IMG/VR virus record: IMGVR_UViG_3300008113_000082
Coordinates: 80,451 to 113,906 of that record
Source: a virus
Length of the DNA: 33,456 bases
Direction: 5' to 3' (one strand)
Both the position numbers and the translations under genes were made by a program. Below the pieces are notes generated by a model, which worked only from the letters and a program-made list of their open reading frames with translations, searched no databases and had not been told where the DNA came from. Below, one piece after another: positions 22,311 through 32,714 of this stretch (its first letter is position 1; every line of letters starts with the position of its first letter).

Positions 22311-24719
22311 TTACGATACAAACCAAGTATATCCATCGCAGGCTATGTTAGTTTTGGCAGATGCTGACACAATGTCGATAACGTTAAGTGCAGCATCTCT
22401 TATGGTTATTGAATAAGTTCCAGATCTATTTTTAATCAACAATCTCAAACCCGCAACTGATGCATCTGCGTTAGGAATGAATAATGTTCTATTGGTAAAC
22501 AAGGGTTGCGCTGTTAAAATATTACCAGTGAAATCAGCAGCAGTTAATACAATGTCACCAGATGCTAGCCCTGTAAGATCCATTACACCTTGGAACATTG
22601 CATTTTTCACAGACAACTGATCAAGGATAGATACTTTGCCTGTACCGCTGGCTGCTAGTTCTAAATCTGCATTAGAATCAACGGTGGTAATTAAATTGCT
22701 GTTGACATTGATACTGCCAACAGTTAAACCTTCACCGTAGCTAACTTCTTTGGTTACTGGATTGTAATGTACAACAAAGTTGGTTGCTGTGTTACGTACT
22801 GGATTAACAAAGAATCTATTTGTGCCGTTGGAGTTTAGACCAGTTGCTGTTGCGTTTAAAATTATCGAATTAGCATGTTGATTAGATTGACCAGCATATG
22901 AACCAATGGCTACTGCGTTGATACCTTGAGAAGTCTGTCCAGCATACAATCCAACTGCAACAGCTTGGGTGCCTTGACCATTTTCACCAGTACCGTGACC
23001 GATAGCAACTGCATCGTCGTTTTGATAAGCAACTCCGCCACCAGCATTTTGTCCAATGGCCACTGCGGTCGATCTTTGAAATTTTCCAGCATTCTCTCCA
23101 ATTGCAACGCTTTGATTACCTTGGTTAGTTCCTGCATTATACCCGACGGCCACTGAGGAATTGCCTTGTGAGTTTTGCCCTGATGTAGTACCAATTGCAA
23201 CAGCATTAACACCTTGATTATTTTGCCCCGATGTAGTACCAATTGCAATACTTTGACCACCCTGTACAACTTGCCCAGATTGTGCACCAATAGATATACT
23301 GGCTTGTCCTTGAGTGGCTTCCCCTGCCTGATGCCCAATTGCAACGGCATATCCTTGTTGATAAGTTTTTGCTGCCTGCCATCCAATGCCAATGCTATAA
23401 TTAGTATCACTAGCAGATCTAGCTAGATAACCAAGTGCGATACTGAGTTCACTGGTTCTTAAACTTGCAGTATCAATGTTGCCGACAACTTTACTAGTAG
23501 TACCGTTAATAATTAATGTAGAATCAAATCCTACAAAGTTACCTTTGTGGTATTCTGATAACGGTGCAGTAATTGTAACTGCATCGTTAGTAGCGTTAGT
23601 TGTTAGGATAATTCCATCGCCGGCCACTAGAGTAAATGTATCTGTTACATTATCTGCCAAGCATGGATTTTGTCCGCTGACAGCAATACTCGTAAATCCA
23701 AATCTAGTATTGGCAACAGTGATGCCACCGGTACTCGAACTTACACTAATGCCATCTCCTGCAATTAAACTGGTAACGCCGGTGTTTACAAGATTAACAG
23801 ATCCTGTGCTGCTTGAAACACTGATGCCTGTGCCGCTAGCTAGACTAGTAACACCTGTGTTGGTGTAAGTAACAGAGTTATTAAGAGCATTAGTGGCAAT
23901 TGATAATCCATTACCTACTGCAAAGGACAATGTAGAATTTGCTGAAATTGGATCAAGTGTGCTTTGCCCAGCAGCGGAAATAAATCGCCAAAGGTTTTGT
24001 GTAATGTTTGGTGAACTGTTAGTAACAGTCACATCTCCGGTTCCGCCCAATGGGCTTAAAATAATACCGCTACCAGAAAGTAGTCGAGTAACACCGGTAT
24101 TGGTAATTGTGACATTGCCAGTACCGTCGCCACTAACAGTAATACCGGCCCCACTAATATTCTTTAGTACACCACTATTACTGATATTTTTAATAGTAGT
24201 ACCACTAACTGATATTCCAGCGTTTCCTGCGGTAACGTCTGTAACACCAGTATTTGTAAATGTAATTCTATCTGCTGCTTGGGAAGTAGTGATAGTAATA
24301 CCATTTCCGATTAGAGTTAAAACTCCAGCGTAGTCGTTGGCTACGACATCATTTTGTCCTGATACTCTAATTGTTCTAAAACTGCTCTCGGCAGGATTTC
24401 GAATCAGCTCACCACCAATAGTTGAGCCTATAGGTAAATTAACACTAGTACCGGTTGCTGTTACATGAGCATCGCCTAGGTACAATGAACTGCCACTTAG
24501 ATATAAATTTCTCCACCTTTTGGCTGCAGATCCTAGATCATAAGCACTAGACTCTCCTGGGGAAACATCTGTAGACAATGCAGTAAGATCAACAATGCCT
24601 CCTCCGCCACCGATGGTAAGATATAGTTCGGTAAAATTGTCGTTGATATCTTTAAATGCTTGATCGACAATGTCCCAAATTATTGGAGGTTGTTGCGAAT
24701 TTATACTTTTTTTAGACAT
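22311..24719 (-). CDS. Tail fibre-type protein with YadA-like head repeats
   Basis: 802 residues. N-terminus: IVDQAFKDINDNFTELYLTI, a divergent docking motif. Residues about 140-380 consist of repeats of the type GAGITVSGDGTGNVTITNTG with TGVTSL. Residues about 425-615 are a run of units such as QSIAIGTTSGQNNQG, SSVAVGYNAGTNQG and AVAIGQNAGG, the A-I/V-G-x-x-A pattern of the left-handed beta-roll in YadA-type trimeric adhesin heads. The C-terminus ends with GTYSITIRDAALNVIDIVSA and an aromatic YTWFVS end. This predicts a trimeric fibre with a collagen-like stacked head. SD AGGAAG lies 6 bases before the ATG, which overlaps the giant upstream gene's stop as TAATG. Confidence 0.85.
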   Translation of the reverse strand: MSKKSINSQQPPIIWDIVDQAFKDINDNFTELYLTIGGGGGIVDLTALSTDVSPGESSAYDLGSAAKRWRNLYLSGSSLYLGDAHVTATGTSVNLPIGSTIGGELIRNPAESSFRTIRVSGQNDVVANDYAGVLTLIGNGITITTSQAADRITFTNTGVTDVTAGNAGISVSGTTIKNISNSGVLKNISGAGITVSGDGTGNVTITNTGVTRLLSGSGIILSPLGGTGDVTVTNSSPNITQNLWRFISAAGQSTLDPISANSTLSFAVGNGLSIATNALNNSVTYTNTGVTSLASGTGISVSSSTGSVNLVNTGVTSLIAGDGISVSSSTGGITVANTRFGFTSIAVSGQNPCLADNVTDTFTLVAGDGIILTTNATNDAVTITAPLSEYHKGNFVGFDSTLIINGTTSKVVGNIDTASLRTSELSIALGYLARSASDTNYSIGIGWQAAKTYQQGYAVAIGHQAGEATQGQASISIGAQSGQVVQGGQSIAIGTTSGQNNQGVNAVAIGTTSGQNSQGNSSVAVGYNAGTNQGNQSVAIGENAGKFQRSTAVAIGQNAGGGVAYQNDDAVAIGHGTGENGQGTQAVAVGLYAGQTSQGINAVAIGSYAGQSNQHANSIILNATATGLNSNGTNRFFVNPVRNTATNFVVHYNPVTKEVSYGEGLTVGSINVNSNLITTVDSNADLELAASGTGKVSILDQLSVKNAMFQGVMDLTGLASGDIVLTAADFTGNILTAQPLFTNRTLFIPNADASVAGLRLLIKNRSGTYSITIRDAALNVIDIVSASAKTNIACDGYTWFVS

Positions 24720-27700
24720 TATGTTCTTCCTACGGCAACTTGAATTGTGCCTACATGATCTGAGTTATAATCTTCTAATGCTTTACCTATCACAGTTCCA
24801 GTTCTTGCGTTGCCGCCCACTGATACTGCAACACCTGCAATCGATGATGTGGTTAATAAATCGCCTTTGGCAATGGTTCCTACCACTCTGACCGGCACAC
24901 GCCCTTGCAAAGCAATTAGGTTTTTATGTCCTGGGCAAGCACCATACATTGAATAAGCAGCAGTATCACTTACTACTCCTGCAATTCTATGATCTTCTTT
25001 AGAAGTTGCAATAGTTACTTCTTTATCGCCACCAAATACAAGCACAGTACCAACTGCATATTCTTTGTCACCTTCGTAGTATTCTGCCAAGTCGGCGGAA
25101 TATGTCGCTTGCATTCTTGATCCCACACCACTTAGTTGCCAACGACCAATAATGCTTGCAACAGTAGTTGGAGTACCAGCGGTTAGTGTTAGTGTTTGTA
25201 CACTGGAAGCAACAATGTTTCCATCTGCAGTTCCTGCCCTATTTCTAAATTGGTGCGTAGTATTATCATAGAATGTAACTTCGTCTGCAGCAGTTCCTGT
25301 GGCATTCTTTCCACCAATTAAAATGCCACCTTGGAATGTTGTAGCACCTGAAGGTTGCCATGCATATACTCTATGAGAACCACCAGTTGATGTAATTGTT
25401 CTATTCAAGAATAAAATACCAGCCCCTGCCTGCTCAGCAACATCTCCGTTGGTAGAATTTTTAATTCTTAGTCCACCATAACTTGAAGTTAAGTTGTTAC
25501 CTTCTATTGTTATTTCTCTAAATGATGATTGACCTTGACTTGATCTAGAAACTAATCTGCCGTTATCAGTAGCAGTCCACGATACTCCTGATCCTGTTCC
25601 GTCTGAAGCTTCAACGGTAATATAGTCAGTATCTGACAGACCAGTGAATCCAGATTTTCTTTGCAAGAAGACCCCGTTAGCATTGAGACTAGATGAGTTA
25701 GGGCTGTATGATGCTTTCTTAAGTCCTAGCCCGTTGTCAATAATAGTGGCAAATGTAACTTCAGAAATGTTGTCTGTAGTTAGATTAGATCCTGAGTTTC
25801 CTAACACACGCTGACCAGTAATTTTTTGTAACTTCTCTTTTAATAAACCATTATCTTTAATAGTTACATAGCCGTTAGTTACTGTAAATTGAGTTGTGTC
25901 AAATGTTGCAGGACCACGTAATGCACGTACCGCACCACCAGTTGCTGAGCCAGTAGTTGTACCACTGTACGTTACAGTTGTTTGTGTAGAATTAACAACA
26001 CGACGAGTTCCGTTATAGCCAGTTATACTCAACCCTGTTACTTCAATTCTTTGACCGTTACTAAACGGTGCTACCGATTGAGATGCAAATGTCAATGTTA
26101 CCAATGATGCTGTTAATGTTGTTGTGGCTTGAGAAACAGAATTATTTAATTGCCATGTACTGTTAAGGCCGACACCACTAATATTTGCAATAATGTAAGT
26201 ATTTTCTGGAACAACGCCACCACTGATTGTTAACCCTGCTTGAATCAATAACCCTTCAGCTCCTGAAGTACGAACAGTTAATGTTGTTCCTGAAATACTA
26301 GCAGAGAAATTAATAGCGCCAGTGCCGCTAGCGGTAACTGCTAATGTAGATGCTGTAGTTGCATACGCTGTATCTAGACTTAATTTTGCATGATCAATAG
26401 CAGCTGATGCATTAATGTTAGCATTGCTAATAACACCTGAATTAATTTGAGAGCTAACTGTATGTGCAGTACTATCTAAACTTAAATTGATATCACCTAT
26501 TACAGTAGCATTTTCAGAATTATTTCCTTCTCCGGTAAAGACCAATAGTTCTGCGGCCTTTGCCTCCACAAGGTTAAATTCTTGAAGATTTTCTAATGCC
26601 AAACTTCGAAGATTAACTGCATCGGTTGGCTGTGCGGGATCTGCAATATTAATGATTCTATTATCGCCTAGATCCATGTCACCGTTCATGACCAGCTGAC
26701 CATCCAAGCTCATGAAGCCGCCCGTTAATGGTGGAATCAACTGTGTATCAACTATAGGAGCGCCTATATGACTAATGCCCAATCTGCGTTCGATGTATGT
26801 ACGAGTTGCATTTTGTGTTGGAACAGTATCTGTAGCATTGTTGGTCATTGCGGAGTCTGTCGAAAACTCTGAAATAGGAACACCACGTTTAAATCCTAAA
26901 CCATCCAAATTACTCAACGCAATCGCTGCGGAGAATGTTACTTTACCAGTACCTTGGTCAACACGGAAATACGGCCCAACTCTGAAGTTACCAAACTGGT
27001 CAGTGGTCACATAGAATGTTCTTCCTGAACCACGTTCTTGAGTTTCGTTAGAATCGTCTAACGGATTAACCGCAGCACCGTAAATTTCATTTGGATAGTT
27101 GGTATCGGAATAGGATCCAGTTCCAATTTCTAACAAGTCATGTCCTGTAACACGAGTTAATGAAATACGAATTGTCAATGTTCCCGACGAAGCATTAACA
27201 CGTCTAGCAACACCTGCTTTTAGTGTTGGCGGTGATTGGTATACCAATACGTTGTCAACTAATCCTCGGTTAAAATAAATTCGTCCGTATGATTCGCTAG
27301 TAACTAATTCATTGTCATACTGAGTTACAGTATATTTTTCGCCCAACCAAACAACTTTCATTCCCACAACTCGAGCAGTATCTAGAGAACTCAACGCTGC
27401 AATTGCAAACGATGTATCGCCTGCCAATCCTTTAACTTTACCAACAGTATGTGTACCGGTCTGAGTACCAGAAGCATCTACTGGATCTCCACCCGGTGAT
27501 GCCGAGACTTTGAATTGAGTTGAACTTAGGCCACTTGAAATTACAAAATAATTTTTAGTGTTAGCAACTCCAATTGGTAACGAACCAGTGGTGCTAAACG
27601 CTACAACATCTCCGGCACTAAAACCGTGGGGTCCTGATGCTGTCATTAATGTTGATATGTTTATAGGAATAGTAACAGTAAATGTAGCGCCTCGATATTC

Positions 27701-30700
27701 GTTAGGACTCCACGGAGTCAGTTCGACATAGTCGTAGTTTTCACGCAATGATGTTCTAGCTAGTCCGCCTGGAACAAACGATTGAGTGCCGGATCCGGCT
27801 GTTGTGGTTGCAACAGGACTTCCGTTTTTAGCTAAAGACACTCTAAATGTGTTTACAGATAAGCCAGTATCTAGCACATAATATTTTATGCCAACAGTCA
27901 ATCCAGTTGGTAATGTACCAGTTGATGAAAAGATTACAATATATCCTGCCAATTGACCATGTGCTGTTGCTGTAATTAGTGTGGGGTTTCCGTTGCTAAT
28001 TGTACAGTTTTGTTTTCCATCAGGGTCTGTATAGTCTTGGAATTGTAATACACGATAAACGTTTACAGTTTCATTAAGTGCCAACGCAGTTGATGGGCGA
28101 GTTGCAACATCAACAATGTCACCAGTCAATACTAGCTGTGATAATGCTCTAACAGTTACCTTAGTACCATCAGGAATGCTAAAAGCCAATCCAGCGGAGG
28201 TACTGTTACCTGTAGTAGCAATATTTAATCTTGCATATCCAGTAGGTAAATCTGCAGTTGATACTGATGTTATTGAATATCGATATAGGTTTCCGTCAGT
28301 GTGAATTACTTCTAACTCTCCGTTGTCTAACGGAGCAAAGTCGTAGTTGTTGATAAAGACAGTTAGTCCACCGGACGAGTTCAAATATATTCCGGTAGAT
28401 ACAATAGCAGCACCAGTAGCTAAATCTTGGTATAACGTGACCGGAGTTGGAATTTCTAATGGATCAGCTCCCTCAGAAACTAGAGCATAAACTCCGTGTG
28501 CGCTTGATCCGCCGATTGAACGAATTTGTCCGCCATTACGAGAATAGTACGAAATGTAGCAATAGTAAGTAAACACCGACACTGCTTCTAACAAGCCACC
28601 ATTGTTGGCTACTATCCCGTAACCCATGTCGTTAATCTGTGTAAAGTCGTTGGCCAACATACTTCTATTACCAGGCATCAACACTTCGTATCTATTTGCA
28701 ATTTCGTCTACATAAACAATAACACCGGCTTGTATAGCAGCTTTGTTGTCTATGATAGTGGTCACTGCCGCTACTTTATTACTGTCATAGGTGTAAGTAC
28801 CACCGGCAAGTATTGGGTATGTGATAGTTGGAGCTGCTCCAACGCCACCTGATAAAATACTTGTAACATAGGTTATTAGTGTTTCAATTGAGGCTGCTTC
28901 AGTTGCCGACGCACCAGTTCCTGATGTTCTAGTAGTTGCACTATATGAAACAGCTGGTGCTAAGTTTTGTATAACTTGTTTGGCTAGATACTTTGCATAA
29001 TTGATAGCAGCAGCAGTTGTTGCAATTTCACCACTAGGTATTTGTAATGTAATAAGGTTACCCACACCATCATAATATTTTAATCCAGCATCTACAACTG
29101 CATTATTTCCGCCATAGATTAAATTGTAGGCAGTTGCTTCAATGGTGTATTGAACATTGCGAGCATAAATTACTGAATCATACACAAAGCTAGTAGTGAA
29201 CGGAGAAGTATTGCCACTTACTTGTGTGTTTATCCACCCAATGGTTTGGTCTTTAATGTATTCAAGGTTAGCTAATAATAATGTTTTAGCATTAGCAAGG
29301 TTAGTTGACAGTCCTGGGGGATTGGTGATTGTGAGTGCAGCCGCACTAATACTCCCATTTCTAAGAATATTAGAGATTGCAGCACTACTAAGATCAACGG
29401 CTCCCCGAGCTGCTGCATATTGGTCACCTGGAATTTCTGCATTGGCCAGCGTGTGAGCTTTCTGAACAGCGGAAATGGTATAGTTCAATTGGCTGTCTAT
29501 AACTACACGAGCATTATTTTCTCTATATACCAACCCAGATTTTCTTTGATTAAAGTTAGTCCCTAATACAACATCGTACCGTACACCATCTAAAATTAAT
29601 CCAACATCTCGTGAACAAATTGCTGAGTCGTATTCAAATATTGGAAAAGGCCACGGAGTTGTTTCGTCTAAGATAAATGAAGCAGTTGATCCTGTTGTGC
29701 TGAACACAAAATCGCGGACATAGTTAATCCTGTACACAGTATCATTGACAATAAAACTGGCTGGAAGATTTGGAAATCTTCCCAATCCTCTTACCTTAAG
29801 GAAACCGTTATTGTATGCGGTGCCTGTTGTTCCCGCTAAATCTACCCCGGTAGCAGTAAAGACTAATCCTACAGTATTTGTAGAAGCTCCCAGTGCTACA
29901 AAATCAGTATTGCCAAGCGTTTTAATTGTGTAAGAATTTCCTATAACAAGATTTCCCGGATTTGTTATACCCTTGTCATAAATTTCAAACTGTAAGTTAC
30001 CAGTAAATCCGTCAACAAACATACCTCCACTAAATCTTCTACGACCTGTACTTCTTGAGAATGAAGCGCATTCTTGACCGTATGGTGACTTGGCAAGAAT
30101 TTGACCTTCTGGGTCAAGTACCATCATGAAGCCACCATGTCCTTGACAGGACACCGCACGAATAATAGTAGCATCGTTACATAAAAATACGTCTAGATCG
30201 TTATTATCTTTGGGGAAATTTGGAACTGCTGCCCCGGCCCCAGAGCCGTTGATAAAGTCGATAGCAACATCTTTTAGATCAGTAACAACGTCACCGGATC
30301 CAACTTCTGATACATATGCTAAATCAATAACTTGTGATTTAAAAATATTATAAACTGTTGGAATTTCGGTATTAGCAAGAACTTGTTGAGCTAGTGTGTC
30401 AATATAATTAATAGCAGCAAAGTTAGCGCCCGAAGGAGTACTGGTAATTAATCCATTAGCTTGATATTTTAATGCTGCTGAAATGGTTCTATTATACCCG
30501 CCCCATCTAAGATCAAATACTTGTGCGTCAATAATTAACCCGACGTCTCGTTTCCATAAACTACTACTGTAATTTTCTAAATTATAAAAAGTACCACTTG
30601 GAATTGCTACACGCACCTGTTGGGCAATCCATGCAACAATTTCTTCTTGGATAAACGACTTATTTAAATACAACAACTCAGCAGCTGATCGATAGAATCC

Positions 30701-32644
30701 TTTGTTGTTAACTAGCGGATACACTGGCTTTGACGGATCTGCTAGATAATGCCATCCAAACTCTTGTTCTGCAACAATATTGCCGTCAATTTCTAAATCT
30801 CTTTTAAAATTTAAAAATGCCCACGGGCTTGAACTAATTCCAACTTTTGGTTTAACAATTACACGGCGGAATTCATCCCCAATAATTGCAACGTTTTGCG
30901 GAATACGTAAAGGATAATTTTCTTCGTAAGTACCACTTTCAATGTTGACTGAAATCTGTGTTAACTTGGTTACATCTCCATAGGAAATAACTTCTCCTAA
31001 TACAAATGACCCATATTTAATATCAACGTCAAACACTTCATCGAGACCATCAAGTTCTCCTCGATGTGCTAGGATCTGTGCTAATGCTCCCGACTCTTCA
31101 CCTCGTAAGTATAGACCGTCTCGAATATCTCTGGTTCTAGCCGCAGCAGAGGTATTGTCAATTACATTTCCAGTAAAATCAGTTCTTAGCCCAGATGTAA
31201 ATAATTTAAATCTAGGTAATGTAACTACAACATTCGGAGTGGTGGTAAATCCAGATCCTTGATCAGTAACAGTAATACTTTCAACTCTTCCATCGACCAC
31301 GTTGGCTGTACCAAATGCTCCAGACCCTGTTGTATCGCCGATGCCAGGAAGAATCCGTACAGATACCAGTCCATATCCTGATCCTCTGCCGTCAACCAAG
31401 TCGTCAACAATATTTTTAACTCTGATGTTATTAACTTTATAAGTTACATCAAACTTTGCTCCACCACCGAACGCACTGTCGGTAGTTGAATCGATTAGAC
31501 CGCCCGGTAGAACAGAATAAACACCTGGAGTAGCCAGTCTAAAGGAAAGTATTTCGCCACCGGCGTTGACGGCTAAAACTTCAACTTGAGCCGGAGAGCC
31601 GGTACCACCAACGTTAAGAACTACAACATCTCCTGCACGATAGTTAAAATCTAAAGAACTATCAGCAATAGAAATGGTATCGATACTCATGAATGCAATA
31701 CCTTGAAAACCGCTACCCGAATCTGGAGCAATGCCAATGGAAGATAATGTACATTCCGTATTACCGTTGTTGTAGGTTAATACCTTTTTGTACGGACCAA
31801 TTTCTATACGAGAGTCTAGGAGGATTTCTTCTGCTCTTTTAAGAGCAGCTTCGATGGTTCGATAGGCATATGCTAATGCTCTACCCTGCAACAACGGGCT
31901 AACCCCAGGGCGTTCGTCTTGCCCAGATAATGCAACATACAAGTTTGATACAGAGCCAAATGCCGAACCGTCGACATATCTTTTAGTTGCGGCAACTAGG
32001 CCATCATATGTTTCATCATCTGATGGTTGTGGATCACGTGATAATACCAACGGACCAGTCATTCGTCCAAAGTCTGGATTAACAGTATTGGTTCTAGGAT
32101 CAATTGCATCTACGCCAGCAAGAGCTATTTTTCTATCAACATATCCTTTATTTGCAACTATCCTGTCTGGATCGGCGTATAACAATCCGTGTGATTGTGT
32201 AAGTCTAGCAATGGCACTTGAAAATTCGCTTGCGCTGCGAAGGTCAGGTAAATTACCGATTGGAAATCTAAGTGTTCCAGAACCTGCATTAAGAGGCCCG
32301 CCTAATTGTGGAGTTGGGTCTCCCGAAATTGCTGAAAACAAAGTGTTGATAGTAATGCCGGTAGGAGTAGAGTCAATTTTAACACCAGTACCTTCGAGTA
32401 ATGGTTTAAATTTAATCCCGCTTAAACCTGTAGTTTGATCAACTCCAACAGTTAATAATGAGTTTTCATACCCATCGTACGAGCTTGGAGTGTCATCTAA
32501 TCCCTTAAAAGTAAGTCTATCACCTAGACCTAATGAACTATAAAGTTCAAGGAAGTTTTCATTTACTTTTCTAAATGAGTCGCGAATACTATCGCCTGTG
32601 CCGTCGTTGCCTACAACGCCGATATCAATTGGTTTTCTTGCCAT
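24719..32644 (-). CDS. Giant virion protein (2641 residues), fibre/tail with C-terminal peptidase-G2-like domain
   Basis: Starts at ATG 32644 (AGGA 6 bases upstream), not at the earlier in-frame start. N-terminus IDIGVVGNDGTGDSIRDSFR then KVNENFLELYSSLG is the shared docking motif. Three related modules begin WKRDVGLIIDAQVFDLRWGG (about 690), CSRDVGLILDGVRYDVVLG (about 1000) and YARNVQYTIEATAYNLIYGG (about 1150). Near 1880 is DQFGNFRVGPYFRVDQGTG. The C-terminus (about 2513-2641) with YSADLAEYYEGDKEYAVGTV, RIAGVVSDTAAYSMYG and VIGKALEDYNSDHVGTIQVA resembles the intramolecular-chaperone (peptidase G2-like) ends of phage fibres, which can fold then cleave themselves off. Probably the largest tail or fibre component; precise location in the virion is not known. 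Confidence 0.85.
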   Translation of the reverse strand: MARKPIDIGVVGNDGTGDSIRDSFRKVNENFLELYSSLGLGDRLTFKGLDDTPSSYDGYENSLLTVGVDQTTGLSGIKFKPLLEGTGVKIDSTPTGITINTLFSAISGDPTPQLGGPLNAGSGTLRFPIGNLPDLRSASEFSSAIARLTQSHGLLYADPDRIVANKGYVDRKIALAGVDAIDPRTNTVNPDFGRMTGPLVLSRDPQPSDDETYDGLVAATKRYVDGSAFGSVSNLYVALSGQDERPGVSPLLQGRALAYAYRTIEAALKRAEEILLDSRIEIGPYKKVLTYNNGNTECTLSSIGIAPDSGSGFQGIAFMSIDTISIADSSLDFNYRAGDVVVLNVGGTGSPAQVEVLAVNAGGEILSFRLATPGVYSVLPGGLIDSTTDSAFGGGAKFDVTYKVNNIRVKNIVDDLVDGRGSGYGLVSVRILPGIGDTTGSGAFGTANVVDGRVESITVTDQGSGFTTTPNVVVTLPRFKLFTSGLRTDFTGNVIDNTSAAARTRDIRDGLYLRGEESGALAQILAHRGELDGLDEVFDVDIKYGSFVLGEVISYGDVTKLTQISVNIESGTYEENYPLRIPQNVAIIGDEFRRVIVKPKVGISSSPWAFLNFKRDLEIDGNIVAEQEFGWHYLADPSKPVYPLVNNKGFYRSAAELLYLNKSFIQEEIVAWIAQQVRVAIPSGTFYNLENYSSSLWKRDVGLIIDAQVFDLRWGGYNRTISAALKYQANGLITSTPSGANFAAINYIDTLAQQVLANTEIPTVYNIFKSQVIDLAYVSEVGSGDVVTDLKDVAIDFINGSGAGAAVPNFPKDNNDLDVFLCNDATIIRAVSCQGHGGFMMVLDPEGQILAKSPYGQECASFSRSTGRRRFSGGMFVDGFTGNLQFEIYDKGITNPGNLVIGNSYTIKTLGNTDFVALGASTNTVGLVFTATGVDLAGTTGTAYNNGFLKVRGLGRFPNLPASFIVNDTVYRINYVRDFVFSTTGSTASFILDETTPWPFPIFEYDSAICSRDVGLILDGVRYDVVLGTNFNQRKSGLVYRENNARVVIDSQLNYTISAVQKAHTLANAEIPGDQYAAARGAVDLSSAAISNILRNGSISAAALTITNPPGLSTNLANAKTLLLANLEYIKDQTIGWINTQVSGNTSPFTTSFVYDSVIYARNVQYTIEATAYNLIYGGNNAVVDAGLKYYDGVGNLITLQIPSGEIATTAAAINYAKYLAKQVIQNLAPAVSYSATTRTSGTGASATEAASIETLITYVTSILSGGVGAAPTITYPILAGGTYTYDSNKVAAVTTIIDNKAAIQAGVIVYVDEIANRYEVLMPGNRSMLANDFTQINDMGYGIVANNGGLLEAVSVFTYYCYISYYSRNGGQIRSIGGSSAHGVYALVSEGADPLEIPTPVTLYQDLATGAAIVSTGIYLNSSGGLTVFINNYDFAPLDNGELEVIHTDGNLYRYSITSVSTADLPTGYARLNIATTGNSTSAGLAFSIPDGTKVTVRALSQLVLTGDIVDVATRPSTALALNETVNVYRVLQFQDYTDPDGKQNCTISNGNPTLITATAHGQLAGYIVIFSSTGTLPTGLTVGIKYYVLDTGLSVNTFRVSLAKNGSPVATTTAGSGTQSFVPGGLARTSLRENYDYVELTPWSPNEYRGATFTVTIPINISTLMTASGPHGFSAGDVVAFSTTGSLPIGVANTKNYFVISSGLSSTQFKVSASPGGDPVDASGTQTGTHTVGKVKGLAGDTSFAIAALSSLDTARVVGMKVVWLGEKYTVTQYDNELVTSESYGRIYFNRGLVDNVLVYQSPPTLKAGVARRVNASSGTLTIRISLTRVTGHDLLEIGTGSYSDTNYPNEIYGAAVNPLDDSNETQERGSGRTFYVTTDQFGNFRVGPYFRVDQGTGKVTFSAAIALSNLDGLGFKRGVPISEFSTDSAMTNNATDTVPTQNATRTYIERRLGISHIGAPIVDTQLIPPLTGGFMSLDGQLVMNGDMDLGDNRIINIADPAQPTDAVNLRSLALENLQEFNLVEAKAAELLVFTGEGNNSENATVIGDINLSLDSTAHTVSSQINSGVISNANINASAAIDHAKLSLDTAYATTASTLAVTASGTGAINFSASISGTTLTVRTSGAEGLLIQAGLTISGGVVPENTYIIANISGVGLNSTWQLNNSVSQATTTLTASLVTLTFASQSVAPFSNGQRIEVTGLSITGYNGTRRVVNSTQTTVTYSGTTTGSATGGAVRALRGPATFDTTQFTVTNGYVTIKDNGLLKEKLQKITGQRVLGNSGSNLTTDNISEVTFATIIDNGLGLKKASYSPNSSSLNANGVFLQRKSGFTGLSDTDYITVEASDGTGSGVSWTATDNGRLVSRSSQGQSSFREITIEGNNLTSSYGGLRIKNSTNGDVAEQAGAGILFLNRTITSTGGSHRVYAWQPSGATTFQGGILIGGKNATGTAADEVTFYDNTTHQFRNRAGTADGNIVASSVQTLTLTAGTPTTVASIIGRWQLSGVGSRMQATYSADLAEYYEGDKEYAVGTVLVFGGDKEVTIATSKEDHRIAGVVSDTAAYSMYGACPGHKNLIALQGRVPVRVVGTIAKGDLLTTSSIAGVAVSVGGNARTGTVIGKALEDYNSDHVGTIQVAVGRT

Positions 32645-32714
32645 AGCGGATCCTAAGATTATTACTTGCAACAATATTTAGCCCAAAGTTTTATAAGCCT
32701 AATGTAAATACATT

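Noticed and set aside
22900-23400. Regularly spaced repeats suggesting a CRISPR array
   Set aside because: The units vary and translate in frame to A-I-G adhesin repeats; no constant repeat with unique spacers.
22910-23410. 166-residue minus-strand frame inside the YadA-like repeat region
   Set aside because: Out-of-frame product of the short DNA periodicity of the repeats; no SD, no domain, lies wholly within the fibre gene.
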